From positions 1-35,049 of the IMG/VR virus record IMGVR_UViG_3300024346_007811: a stretch of 35,049 nucleotides of DNA; one strand, given 5' to 3'. Position numbers and translations under genes: made by a program. The notes under the pieces are model-generated. The model was not told the DNA's origin and did no database searches. It worked only from the letters and a program-made list of their open reading frames with translations. The stretch is from a virus. This document shows positions 6,118-13,662 of this stretch, one piece after another. The first letter of the stretch is position 1. Each line of letters starts with the position of its first letter.

Positions 6118-7140
6118 TTAATTACTATCACGATTTAGGACTCCTTTTAAGTAATTTAAAAAAGTTTCAGCGTAATGCAGATGTCTATGATGACCAAAAT
6201 GTGAGTGTTCTATACCTTTTTCTCTATCAAGAGCTACGTGAAAACTTGTGCTGTTGTTTTTATCTTCGTGACAATTTATTTTATTTTTTGTTTCTGGATC
6301 ATGCAGGATGTCCAAATCTCCAGAGACAGACCAATTTTCTGGGCTACAGCTAATATAATTTTCAAAGTTTATTTTTTTAATAAGCTCATTAGTAGTAGTA
6401 TCCCATGTGCTCCAAACAAAATCTATACCAGCTGCCTTACAATAAAGAGACAGCATATCTATATACTGAGCGGCGTACATGTGTGAAATTTCTTCAGTAA
6501 TAACATCATTTGCGATCAGAGGTCTCTTATATATTCCTTTTGGGTTTTGTTCTGCAGAAACTGTTGTACTATTTTTAATCATAAAATTCATATACTCTTT
6601 AGTTCTAAAATCATTTTCAGATTGAGTATTTGCCCATACAAAAGTCTTTTCATCATAAGAATCAAAAAATGATTGTGACGCAAGCAAAGCTTGATTATTA
6701 AATGTAAGGAATCTATTAAAGTCTGGGAACAATGCTACTATTTTTTTAGGGTTTCCAAATTCATTTATATAAGAAAAAATTTTACTTATCTGTCCAGGGA
6801 TGCTGTCACCGTATCTTGCAACAGAGTTATACTCTACATGCAAATTATTACTTAATATGTAAGGCATTGTTTCTTCTATTGGTAGCCCTAGTCCTGAAGC
6901 TACTGAGCATCCAGCAAATAATAGATCTATATCTTTTTTAAATTTAGGTGATCTAAATCCATACTCGTTATATTCGCATATGGAGCCGAACTCCATCCTC
7001 TTCCATCCACCGTTCTTTATAAGATTTAATTTATTCTTATATATATCAGACTCTATCCCTGGATAGTAGTATACAGACTTTGATGCCTTTTCATTAACAA
7101 TTGATTCGGCAAGGCTGCTTGAAGTAAATTTAGCTTTCAT
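6118..7140 (-). CDS. SGNH/GDSL-like protein, paralogue of the 2850-3761 gene
   Basis: This 340-aa protein has the GCSVASGLGLP nucleophile loop (G77-C78-S79), RYGDSIPGQ (110-118), PDFNRF, DFVWSTWD and a C-terminal His cluster GHHRHLHYAETF (H317, H318, H320, H322). It matches the 2850-3761 product along most of its length but has a longer middle region. A hydrolase or acyltransferase role is inferred from the SGNH pattern only. The start lies inside the end of the upstream zinc-ribbon gene (11-nt overlap), so it is translationally coupled to the terminase operon. The 63-nt gap between its start-distal end and the carbamoyltransferase is a poly-A/T leader with no clear promoter. Confidence 0.68.
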   Translation of the reverse strand: MKAKFTSSSLAESIVNEKASKSVYYYPGIESDIYKNKLNLIKNGGWKRMEFGSICEYNEYGFRSPKFKKDIDLLFAGCSVASGLGLPIEETMPYILSNNLHVEYNSVARYGDSIPGQISKIFSYINEFGNPKKIVALFPDFNRFLTFNNQALLASQSFFDSYDEKTFVWANTQSENDFRTKEYMNFMIKNSTTVSAEQNPKGIYKRPLIANDVITEEISHMYAAQYIDMLSLYCKAAGIDFVWSTWDTTTNELIKKINFENYISCSPENWSVSGDLDILHDPETKNKINCHEDKNNSTSFHVALDREKGIEHSHFGHHRHLHYAETFLNYLKGVLNRDSN

Positions 7141-7369
7141 TTTTGGATATACCAGATTCTACAATCTGCTGAACATACTCTGAAAAATGTTTTCTAATTG
7201 CTCCCATGGGTCTTGATCCAAATGCCTCCCATAATCTTTTATACTCTATTATATTTTGTAGTGTAGTTGGGCAAACCACAATACCATTGTATGATTTCAT
7301 TACAATTGGAAGAGGTACGTGTTTACTGCAACACTTACATTCTTTGGCTAGCTCTTGATATTCGCTCAT
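7130..7369 (-). CDS. Small Cys-rich (zinc-ribbon-like) protein after terminase
   Basis: This 79-aa protein has C11, C13, C14 (KECKCCSKH) and C33 (VVCPTT), which together could bind one zinc. The rest is a charged helical region ending QQIVESG. I do not recognise a family. Its ATG overlaps the terminase stop as ATGA and its end overlaps the next SGNH gene by 11 nt. It is therefore tightly linked to both DNA packaging and the accessory cassette. Confidence 0.75.
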   Translation of the reverse strand: MSEYQELAKECKCCSKHVPLPIVMKSYNGIVVCPTTLQNIIEYKRLWEAFGSRPMGAIRKHFSEYVQQIVESGISKNES

Positions 7370-9168
7370 ATTATTTGCATCCTGTCCATTGCTTCTCTTA
7401 AGTCCTGGGGCATTCTTGGTGCCCTGATCAGATTATAGGATGTTGTATCTGGGTCATCCTTGTCCCCAAAGTCATTGTCATAGCTCATTGATTCATAAGT
7501 ATGTACATTTATTTCTTGATTATTATCAAATCTAGTTCTACTAATTGAATTAAATATAGCTCCACAAGTAGCATCCGCCAAGTCTTTTGACCCCTTTCTA
7601 GGGTGGTCAACCTTGTCTCTCATGATTCTAAGTTGACATAGTTCATCTATAAGCAATGGTATGTGCGGCCCTATTAGTCTTTCTTCCGCCACAATCATTG
7701 CCATATCATCATAGTGTTTTTTAGCGACAGACAGAATCTCTGTATTGATGCCATATTGTTTTAGTTGTTGCATCATATCATGAGAGTTCCATCTGTCAAA
7801 AGTACATATTGCTATATTAAAGCCTCTAGTTTTAAGAGAAAGAATGTAGTCTTTAACTTCTGTAAAGTCAACAGACTTGTCTGGTGTAGGAGTCCAATAT
7901 CTAACTGCGTCTATCTCTACAATAGGGGCGGGCTGTGAGTATGTATCTGTTACCTTTACGTTAACCCATTTGTTTACATGAGCCATCGTTACTGCACAAT
8001 GGTCATGCTTCTGTGCCAAGTCTACGTGTATATAATATTTTTTATCTGGGTCTGGCAAAAACCACTCTTCAAGTCTGCCGAAGTTGTCTACGGCAATTGC
8101 TCCCACATTAAATGCTTTTTCTACTTTTTCTCTTGACTTAAAGAATGCGTCAATTGCGTCTGGTGGCATGCAAGCAAATCTTGAAAGAGCATCTGTTGGG
8201 TTTGTATAGAAGGCTGTTTTAAAATCGTCAATTTTTCTAACTGGATTAACTTCCCAAGTTGGGCGTTTAAGAGCATAAACTTTAGGTATTTTGTAAGATA
8301 CAATATGATCTTCTTCCCATTGAATCTCAAACTCATTACCTTCAGTTCCATCTGGTAACTCCTCATACATCTTAAATTTGTGATCTCTAATTACAGTTTC
8401 TTTTTCTCCAATTACAGCGTCGTACCTTTGCTGAATATAGTCATTTTTAAATCTAGGGAACGATAGCAAAATAACCTTTCCAAAGTCTGGGAAACGTGAG
8501 TCTACTGATGCCCTATACATATCATACACCGCACTACCTGTTTTTGCTTGATCGTGGCCCGTCGTATTTTCAATTGCAAAGCCAGAAATTTCATCAAGAA
8601 TAACAACAATAACGTTATATCCTTCCCAGGCTTCTCTTTCTGAGTGACCTGAGTGTACTGTTATTGCTTTACTGAATTGAATTTCAGAAGCCTTTGAATA
8701 ATATTTCCCTATAAACCATGGAGACTTATCTATTCTACTTTTAAATCCTTTAAAGAATACATTGTTTGCCTGTTGTGAGTTAATAGCAATATTAATAATA
8801 TCAATAGAATCTCCTGGGGGCTTTCCATAATATGTTGCTGGGTCTTTTAAACACAATAGTAAATATACTATATATGCAACTGCAATTGTTGAGCAGTAAT
8901 CTTTTCCTGAACCTTTGCCAAGTTGTGCAACTACTTCATTTGCTGTCTGCTTAAATCTTATTGCACCTTCGTCTTCTCCAAACAACTTCTTTAGTGTTGA
9001 CTCTTTGTATATCTGAGAGCTTTTTTCAATCAGAAGGTACTGGTATTCTGAAAGAGGTGGTAGTCCTAGATAGTTTGGATCGTTAACAAATGTTCTAAGA
9101 TCAACAGGCTTTTCTTCAAACTCTTCGCCATCTAAAATATCAATTAAATCTGAAAAATCAAACGACAT
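7366..9168 (-). CDS. terL: Terminase large subunit (packaging ATPase and nuclease)
   Basis: The roughly 600-aa packaging motor has a deviant Walker A GKGSGKD (about 84-90), Walker B VVILDE (D192, E193) and a RNase-H-like nuclease domain with HVDLA (D383), TFDRW (D458) and KGSKDLADA (D529, D532). It pumps DNA into the prohead and cuts concatemers. The frame extends to a TTG at 9180, but the ATG at 9168 has GAGGA 5 nt upstream and is preferred. It overlaps the small subunit by 11 nt. Length and motif order are normal for tailed phages. Confidence 0.95.
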   Translation of the reverse strand: MSFDFSDLIDILDGEEFEEKPVDLRTFVNDPNYLGLPPLSEYQYLLIEKSSQIYKESTLKKLFGEDEGAIRFKQTANEVVAQLGKGSGKDYCSTIAVAYIVYLLLCLKDPATYYGKPPGDSIDIINIAINSQQANNVFFKGFKSRIDKSPWFIGKYYSKASEIQFSKAITVHSGHSEREAWEGYNVIVVILDEISGFAIENTTGHDQAKTGSAVYDMYRASVDSRFPDFGKVILLSFPRFKNDYIQQRYDAVIGEKETVIRDHKFKMYEELPDGTEGNEFEIQWEEDHIVSYKIPKVYALKRPTWEVNPVRKIDDFKTAFYTNPTDALSRFACMPPDAIDAFFKSREKVEKAFNVGAIAVDNFGRLEEWFLPDPDKKYYIHVDLAQKHDHCAVTMAHVNKWVNVKVTDTYSQPAPIVEIDAVRYWTPTPDKSVDFTEVKDYILSLKTRGFNIAICTFDRWNSHDMMQQLKQYGINTEILSVAKKHYDDMAMIVAEERLIGPHIPLLIDELCQLRIMRDKVDHPRKGSKDLADATCGAIFNSISRTRFDNNQEINVHTYESMSYDNDFGDKDDPDTTSYNLIRAPRMPQDLREAMDRMQII

Positions 9169-9694
9169 CAGCGTCCTCAATTACAATTGCTTCAACAATT
9201 CCTGTAATCTGAGAAAGTCTTTTTGCAACATCCATTTTGCATTTAGGACAAGATGCGGTTACTTCTTTTAATATGCCAACCAAGATCTCCTGCTTACGCT
9301 CTGTCTCTGCAATCTGAGATGCTATCTGAGTGTTTTCTAACACGCCGATTGACTGTAGCATTGCTATTCTTTTTGTTTCTATATCTGCGATTAACTTTAA
9401 AGCTCCTGCCTTTACGCTTAGCTGGCCCTGTGTGTCTGCATCTTCTACCGTTTTCCAAGCTTCTTTTATCAGCATTGCGTAGTGCTGGTCTGCGCCAGAT
9501 ATGGCCTCTCTTGCACGGTCACGAATATTGCTGTCGTTATGAACAACAGACTTCCATTCATCAACGTACTCTAAAACTTCTTTGCGTGAGAATCCTGTAA
9601 GCGTGGCTATCTGAGTTGCTGAATTGCCCTTTAAAAGCTCTTCCACAACCCTATTCATGCGATCAAAATGTACTGCTGGCTCTATTTCGCTCAT
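9158..9694 (-). CDS. terS: Probable terminase small subunit
   Basis: This 178-aa protein has an N-terminal helix-turn-helix (about 17-48: LLKGNSATQIATLTGFSRKEV), a long charged helical middle (60-140) suited to oligomerisation, and a C-terminal CPKC pair. Its position directly before terL with an overlap supports the role of recognising the packaging site and forming the TerS ring. The sequence itself is not a strong family match. There is no ribosome binding site. An extended -10 box ends 6 nt before the ATG, which predicts a leaderless mRNA and a fresh transcription unit for packaging and everything to its left. Confidence 0.75.
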   Translation of the reverse strand: MSEIEPAVHFDRMNRVVEELLKGNSATQIATLTGFSRKEVLEYVDEWKSVVHNDSNIRDRAREAISGADQHYAMLIKEAWKTVEDADTQGQLSVKAGALKLIADIETKRIAMLQSIGVLENTQIASQIAETERKQEILVGILKEVTASCPKCKMDVAKRLSQITGIVEAIVIEDADVV

Positions 9695-9700
9695 ATATAA

Positions 9701-9709
9701 ATTATACCA
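9701..9709 (-). promoter_or_regulatory. Leaderless-type extended -10 promoter of terS
   Basis: TGG-TATAAT on the minus strand is followed by exactly 6 nt (TTATAT) and the ATG at 9694. The -35 region is not recognisable. The core GGTATAATTTATAT is identical to the promoter at 150-155. Confidence 0.6.
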
Positions 9710-9721
9710 TGTTTTAGTTGA

Positions 9722-10048
9722 CTAAGACTTATTGGCAATTTTTAAAAGAATTAGGTATCCTATTAGATCATCAATATCATTGTCTCCAGGGAAAGCCTGA
9801 TCATTCTGAATTCTATTTAACTTGTCATCAATACGGACTCTAATTTGTTCCTTTGAATCCGCCTTTGAAAATATACGAATTGGATCTAGCGCTGAGTTCC
9901 CATACGACACATTCTTTTTAATTAGCATCTCTGCCATCTCTAAACACTCAACAATAATTTTTTGTCCTGATGGTGCATCTGTTGCAATTAATTGAAGGTC
10001 GGTTATCCACGCCTGGTACCCGCCCGATTTATTTGGGTAGTCACTCAT
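9722..10048 (-). CDS. DUF1599 / nucleotide-modification-associated domain 1 protein
   Basis: This 108-aa protein begins MSDYPNKSGG and contains the family pattern KNVSYGNSALDPIRIFSK, RVRIDDKLNRIQN and DNDIDDLIGYLILL. This domain is common in phages and was linked by Aravind and colleagues to nucleotide or base modification gene clusters; no enzyme activity is established. The frame is open further upstream to 10111, but the ATG at 10048 overlaps the stop of a 48-aa HTH gene as ATGA. That junction and the homology boundary make it the true start. Confidence 0.8.
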   Translation of the reverse strand: MSDYPNKSGGYQAWITDLQLIATDAPSGQKIIVECLEMAEMLIKKNVSYGNSALDPIRIFSKADSKEQIRVRIDDKLNRIQNDQAFPGDNDIDDLIGYLILLKIANKS

Positions 10049-10191
10049 TTTTTTCTTAGCAGTCCAAACTCTTGTAAATATCTCTGTATAGTCATAGCAG
10101 AGACACCGCACTCTTTACCTATTTCTGTAACTGTTTTCTTTTGTACTATGTACCTTCTGTAAAGCCAATCTTTACTCTGATAAAGTTTCAT
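10045..10191 (-). CDS. 48-aa helix-turn-helix protein
   Basis: This short gene was found by reading the gap between resolvase and DUF1599 genes. The protein starts MKLYQSKDWLYRRY and contains KTVTEIGKECGVSAMTIQRYL (about 19-39), a classic HTH in the style of small phage or homing-endonuclease DNA-binding modules. Its ATG overlaps the resolvase stop and its stop overlaps the next start, both as ATGA, which strongly supports translation. It may be a transcription regulator or a remnant of a larger endonuclease C-terminus. Confidence 0.8.
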   Translation of the reverse strand: MKLYQSKDWLYRRYIVQKKTVTEIGKECGVSAMTIQRYLQEFGLLRKK

Positions 10192-10754
10192 CGCTTAGTA
10201 AGCACCTGGTTACTATAATGTGCAATACCAAAACTATCTGCAACGTCAAAATCCACAATTTCTAAACCATATTTCTTATTAAAGTAATCAGCAGTTCTTT
10301 GCTTCCTCATATTACGTAATTGATTCTTATACCATGAATCTGCATAGCCTGGGTTTGCCAACCTTATTCCAGACTTCTCATCCTTTGTCGGATTCTTGTT
10401 GCCAATGTACGCCTGCCACGAGGATGGGCTAATAGTAATAACCTTAGCGCCAGTAGACATGAGCTCAGCAATAACAACTCCATAGACATAAGACAATTTT
10501 ATCACAGCATCTGGTGATCTGACAAGTATGGCTCCTTCTACGGCAATATAATCACTCTTAAGTTCATCTAACATCATTGCCATTTTATTTTTTGCATCAT
10601 GAATTTTTTCATAAATGTCTTCTCCGACAAGATTGATCTTTCCCCATTTTAAAGGGACATCATCTTCCATTAAGCAAAAAGCTATAGAGTTTGTTGAGGC
10701 GTCTATACCTAACACTCTATTGGCTTTAGTTTTAACTAGGCTAGCTAATTTCAT
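10188..10754 (-). CDS. RuvC-like Holliday junction resolvase
   Basis: This 188-aa protein has the RNase-H-like RuvC fold: VLGIDASTNSIAF (D18), YIAVEGA (E73), SPSSWQAYIG and a C-terminal DFDVADSFGIA (D168, D170, D173). Four acidic residues bind the two catalytic metals. It should cut recombination or replication junctions before packaging. The length fits RuvC (about 170-190 aa). The start overlaps the upstream zinc-ribbon gene by 14 nt. Confidence 0.88.
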   Translation of the reverse strand: MKLASLVKTKANRVLGIDASTNSIAFCLMEDDVPLKWGKINLVGEDIYEKIHDAKNKMAMMLDELKSDYIAVEGAILVRSPDAVIKLSYVYGVVIAELMSTGAKVITISPSSWQAYIGNKNPTKDEKSGIRLANPGYADSWYKNQLRNMRKQRTADYFNKKYGLEIVDFDVADSFGIAHYSNQVLTKR

Positions 10755-11019
10755 TTATAATTTCCGAGATCATCTTTTTAGCCTTAGCATAATTAGTTTT
10801 TGAACAAGAAGAGCATATATTTTCTGTGTTATATCTACTTAGCTCAGACTTGCATTTTTTGCAATTTCTCAGGGCTCCTTTTTTAATTGCTTTCTTTTCA
10901 TAATATTTATCCATGATCCTCTTGTTTGTTGCAATTCTGCAACACTCATCAGAGCAATATTTTTGATTATGTGTTCTCGAAACAAACTCAGACATGCATT
11001 CTTTATTTGCACATATCAC
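10741..11019 (-). CDS. Small double zinc-ribbon protein
   Basis: This 92-aa protein has two Cys clusters. The first is C3...C8 with KYCSDECC (C22, C26, C27). The second is NCKKC (C53, C56) with ICSSC. The first resembles the zinc knuckle found beside HNH nucleases and MYM-type fingers, but no nuclease residues follow. Nucleic-acid binding is inferred. The start overlaps the Cas4-like nuclease stop as ATGA. Confidence 0.72.
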   Translation of the reverse strand: MICANKECMSEFVSRTHNQKYCSDECCRIATNKRIMDKYYEKKAIKKGALRNCKKCKSELSRYNTENICSSCSKTNYAKAKKMISEIINEIS

Positions 11020-11807
11020 AGAATAAAGTCCTCGTATAACTCTATTTGAACTGTACCTGTTGGGCCAGACTTATCGTAGCATTGTTTTTTTACTGGGCAA
11101 TAAGTGCAGGGCATTTTTGATTTAGTTGCGCCTGCTGGCCTCATTGGAAGATCTCCATTTTTAAAGTTATCGTAAACCTCTTGCATCCATAAGAAGGCAT
11201 TTTCAATCAGGGCTTTATTCTTTTCATTCATTGAGATTGGAATGATAAGTATCTCTTGAGTATTTTTATTTTCGTACAGGAAGAATCCTTCTTTAGCATT
11301 TTTTAATTTCATGTATGTTAAAAGCTGAAGCATGTGATTTGAAGAAGACTTCATTTCTGATTGTCTTGTATCCCAAACCTCTTGCTTTGCTGTTTTAATT
11401 TCACCAATTACTGTCTCGCCATCATACTCCATAATAAGATCTATGAAGCCTCTGATTGGCGGATACTCATTAACAATCTCTTCTTCTTCCGCTTTCCACT
11501 GAGGCATGGTAGAAATAAGCTTCTGTAGTCTTTCATGCGCCTGAGTTCCCTGTGCCATATTAGCAATTGCAACTGCATCGTTATCATCAATAAAAACTGC
11601 GCCAGAAAAAGCCATATACCAATATCTAGGACACTTACCATGACCGTAACCCAATGAACTTGGACTGAATGACTTCTTAGTCATCTCTCCGTCTGCTCGT
11701 TTAGTATTGCGATATGACTCATCAAGAAGTTGAGCAAACAACTCTGGATCAAAAAACTTACCAGTATGTTTTTTAAACTTAAGGTTCTTTACAATATCTC
11801 TAGCCAT
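11016..11807 (-). CDS. Cas4-like PD-(D/E)XK exonuclease with predicted Fe-S cluster
   Basis: This 263-aa RecB-family nuclease has AHERL (H91), GFIDLIMEYDG (D123), GEIKTAK (E136, K138) and QLLTYM (Q151), the full catalytic set. C59 (KCPRYWY) together with C224, C227 and C233 (CTYCPVKKQC) forms the four-Cys [4Fe-4S] pattern of Cas4/AddB enzymes. It probably resects DNA ends for RecA-dependent recombination. There is no CRISPR array here and this is not evidence of one; such proteins are common in phages. The ATG at 11807 is preferred over a TTG 6 nt upstream because of AGG spacing. Confidence 0.9.
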   Translation of the reverse strand: MARDIVKNLKFKKHTGKFFDPELFAQLLDESYRNTKRADGEMTKKSFSPSSLGYGHGKCPRYWYMAFSGAVFIDDNDAVAIANMAQGTQAHERLQKLISTMPQWKAEEEEIVNEYPPIRGFIDLIMEYDGETVIGEIKTAKQEVWDTRQSEMKSSSNHMLQLLTYMKLKNAKEGFFLYENKNTQEILIIPISMNEKNKALIENAFLWMQEVYDNFKNGDLPMRPAGATKSKMPCTYCPVKKQCYDKSGPTGTVQIELYEDFIL

Positions 11808-11964
11808 TAGCAAACCTAAAAACTAAATCAGCGCCGAGCCAAATGCCAATGATCCCCATAACTGCAGGAAAATATGGTGGTGCTGGAACTGGCAATTTAA
11901 ATGCTGCAAATATTCCGCCTAGGATAGCTCCTGTCAACGTACAAAGAAGTATGTCTTTAATCAT
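11800..11964 (-). CDS. XapX-domain (DUF1427-like) small membrane protein
   Basis: A 54-aa gene was read out of the gap before the nuclease. The protein is MIKDILLCTLTGAIL..., then LPVPAPP and MGIIGIWLGADLVF. The PVPAPP turn between two hydrophobic helices (about 5-22 and 33-50) is the XapX hallmark. It should sit in the inner membrane; its function is unknown. The start overlaps the upstream stop as TAATG and the end overlaps the nuclease start by 8 nt. Confidence 0.85.
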   Translation of the reverse strand: MIKDILLCTLTGAILGGIFAAFKLPVPAPPYFPAVMGIIGIWLGADLVFRFANG

Positions 11965-12302
11965 TATGAGTTATACCTTACTACATACTTAAGTGCATCT
12001 ACAAGTTTGTCTATGGACTCCTTTACTGAATAGTAAACGTTTTTCTTGTTGTTATTAATAGTTCCCGCTTTGTCCTTTGCAATAGTAGAATATACAGAGG
12101 CCATCACTGCAAACTTGGTAGACATTGCTTGAAGCTCCATGATTAGCATGGGGGCTTTTGCGGAAGGAACTTCAGGGTTCATTAGTATCTTAACAACAAT
12201 GGCCAAAGCCTTATCTAAGTGTTCGTCTTTCATGTACTCATGAAGGTCATTGAACTCTGTTATATCGCTGATTAGCTGAAGAGTGTTCTTATCTTCTGTC
12301 AT
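11964..12302 (-). CDS. Unknown helical protein
   Basis: This 112-aa protein is acidic at the N-terminus and helical throughout, with repeated hydrophobic heptad-like stretches (LDKALAIVVKILM, MLIMELQAMSTKFAVMASVY) and a short NNNKKN linker. There are no catalytic motifs or Cys residues. It is probably oligomeric or a partner of a neighbouring replication or recombination protein. It starts with a 14-nt overlap inside the 34-aa membrane peptide gene and ends in a TAATG junction with the XapX gene. Confidence 0.75.
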   Translation of the reverse strand: MTEDKNTLQLISDITEFNDLHEYMKDEHLDKALAIVVKILMNPEVPSAKAPMLIMELQAMSTKFAVMASVYSTIAKDKAGTINNNKKNVYYSVKESIDKLVDALKYVVRYNS

Positions 12303-12393
12303 TTTTAATCCTCTTGTCCCATTTGTCTATAAATAATCCTAGCGGATAACCCACAGAGAATCCTATCATAATCCCGAAGATTAATCTAGTCAC
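12289..12393 (-). CDS. 34-aa single-pass membrane peptide
   Basis: This GTG-initiated micro-gene was read in the gap. The peptide begins MTRLIFGIMIGFSVGYPLG, one hydrophobic helix, followed by a basic tail DKWDKRIKNDRR. By the positive-inside rule the C-terminus should be cytoplasmic. The GTG overlaps the oxygenase stop as GTGA and the end overlaps the next gene by 14 nt. Function is unknown; it may work with the XapX protein two genes on. Confidence 0.65.
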   Translation of the reverse strand: MTRLIFGIMIGFSVGYPLGLFIDKWDKRIKNDRR

Positions 12394-13361
12394 TGGTTTC
12401 TACCGTCTACATAAATATGATTTTCTTTAGCCACTTCAATTTTAATAGAAGGATTTACATCATGCCATTTTGTTCCTTCAATTCTAACTTCACGATCATA
12501 TATTCCAGTAGAGACCTTTTCTTGAACGTCAGCATCTACAATGCGAAGCCACTCTTCTTCTCCGTATTTTTCAATGCCATCTGCCCATTCTTTTGATCCT
12601 GGGTAATCCCATTGTGCAAAAACTCTAACAAAAACTTTTTTGTTTCCTTCAGTAACAGCTTTTGCCGAATGAAAATATGGCATGCCAGATGGGAAAACAG
12701 TGACATCTCCAACTCCTGGTTTGTAAGTAACGACCTTTGGCACTTCGTCAATTTCGTTTAAGAACTCAACTTCTCCTCCTGTATAATCATCGTTTACATA
12801 AATGGTGATTGTTATAATCTGTTGTGCTCTTGGCTGACCAACTCTATGCTTATGTGCATCTGTATGAAATGTAATTGCAAGATTTTTTTCGGCATGTATA
12901 TCATGCTTTAAAACTTCTATGACAGAGTAATGCATTCTTCCAGCACCCGCTTCATTTAGCTTCCAGTTGTCGATATACTCTGGCCAATATCCAGACTCTG
13001 ACCATTCATTTATATAGTCTTTAAAAACTACAGCGAATATGTCATAAAGCTTTTCTCTAAAGCTATATAAAAATTCAAGATTATCATCACCAATATCTGT
13101 TGGCTTTTGCTTAGAGTTAAAAAATGTCTTTTTGCCAAAGGTGTGCCACGGAACCCACTCATTTATTGGAGAGATGTCTGCCATTTCTTTTGGCAAGACT
13201 CCGTGGTTATCACCTCTTGTAGAAAGCTCTTCGTGTGTTATTTCAAATTGGCTTGTATCATTTTCATAGAGATCCATTAAACTATAAAATCTCTTTAGAT
13301 CTTCCTTGTCAAACATGTCTCTATATATAACAACCTGTGGCATTACTTCGTACTTATTCAT
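12390..13361 (-). CDS. 2OG-Fe(II) oxygenase (prolyl-hydroxylase-like)
   Basis: This 323-aa dioxygenase has a double-stranded beta-helix core with the iron ligands H166 and D168 (TFHTDAH) and H231 (PYFHSAK), plus R246 (VFVRVF) for 2-oxoglutarate. YVNDDYTGGEVEF and PGVGDVTVFPSG are typical of the P4H-like class. The long N-terminal domain (1-130) is not recognised. The substrate may be protein, DNA or a small molecule; it is not of the TET/JBP type as far as I can see. A strong GGGAGG site precedes the start. Such genes are widespread in aquatic phages. It lies amid recombination genes. Confidence 0.88.
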   Translation of the reverse strand: MNKYEVMPQVVIYRDMFDKEDLKRFYSLMDLYENDTSQFEITHEELSTRGDNHGVLPKEMADISPINEWVPWHTFGKKTFFNSKQKPTDIGDDNLEFLYSFREKLYDIFAVVFKDYINEWSESGYWPEYIDNWKLNEAGAGRMHYSVIEVLKHDIHAEKNLAITFHTDAHKHRVGQPRAQQIITITIYVNDDYTGGEVEFLNEIDEVPKVVTYKPGVGDVTVFPSGMPYFHSAKAVTEGNKKVFVRVFAQWDYPGSKEWADGIEKYGEEEWLRIVDADVQEKVSTGIYDREVRIEGTKWHDVNPSIKIEVAKENHIYVDGRNQ

Positions 13362-13662
13362 GATTTTCCTCCCAGAAATGTATTAGATCTTCTAATACTG
13401 CCCACTCAATAATTCCAAGTCTTACCTTAGAATCTTTTCCTATAATAATCTTTAATGCTGGATGCATATCCCTGTTTACTTTAAATGTGTCCGTACAAAT
13501 TTTTGCCCAGTTATCTTTATTTAAAGTAAAGGATGTACCTGCTTCTTTGTAATCCACAAGGAATTGATTCCATTGTGCATCACCCTTTTGATAATCGCCT
13601 CTGCCTGAATTTTTTTGCGCTTTAGCGCCGTCTCTTTTTACTTCTGCTCTTTCTGACATCAT
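13354..13662 (-). CDS. Probable PD-(D/E)XK-type small nuclease
   Basis: This 102-aa basic protein begins MMSERAEVKRDG and carries the pattern KNSGRGDYQKGDAQ (D28), followed by FLVDYKEAG (D37, K39) and a WAKICTDTF helix. GD ... hydrophobic-D-x-K is the layout of compact PD-(D/E)XK nucleases, and this arrangement is frequent in phage resolvase-like proteins. No homologue was checked. The ATG at 13662 overlaps the upstream stop as ATGA. The open frame reaches 13704, but that start would lie deep in the upstream gene. Confidence 0.6.
   Translation of the reverse strand: MMSERAEVKRDGAKAQKNSGRGDYQKGDAQWNQFLVDYKEAGTSFTLNKDNWAKICTDTFKVNRDMHPALKIIIGKDSKVRLGIIEWAVLEDLIHFWEENHE

Noticed and set aside
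9169-9180. TTG start of the large terminase at 9180
   Set aside because: The ATG at 9168 has a GAGGA site at good spacing, whereas the TTG has none.
10049-10111. N-terminal extension of the DUF1599 protein
   Set aside because: This segment is the overlapping 48-aa HTH gene in another frame; the ATGA junction fixes the start at 10048.
11016-11807. Cas4-like protein as a sign of a CRISPR-Cas system
   Set aside because: No repeats with regular spacers and no cas1/cas2 in the window; Cas4-like nucleases are common recombination proteins in phages.
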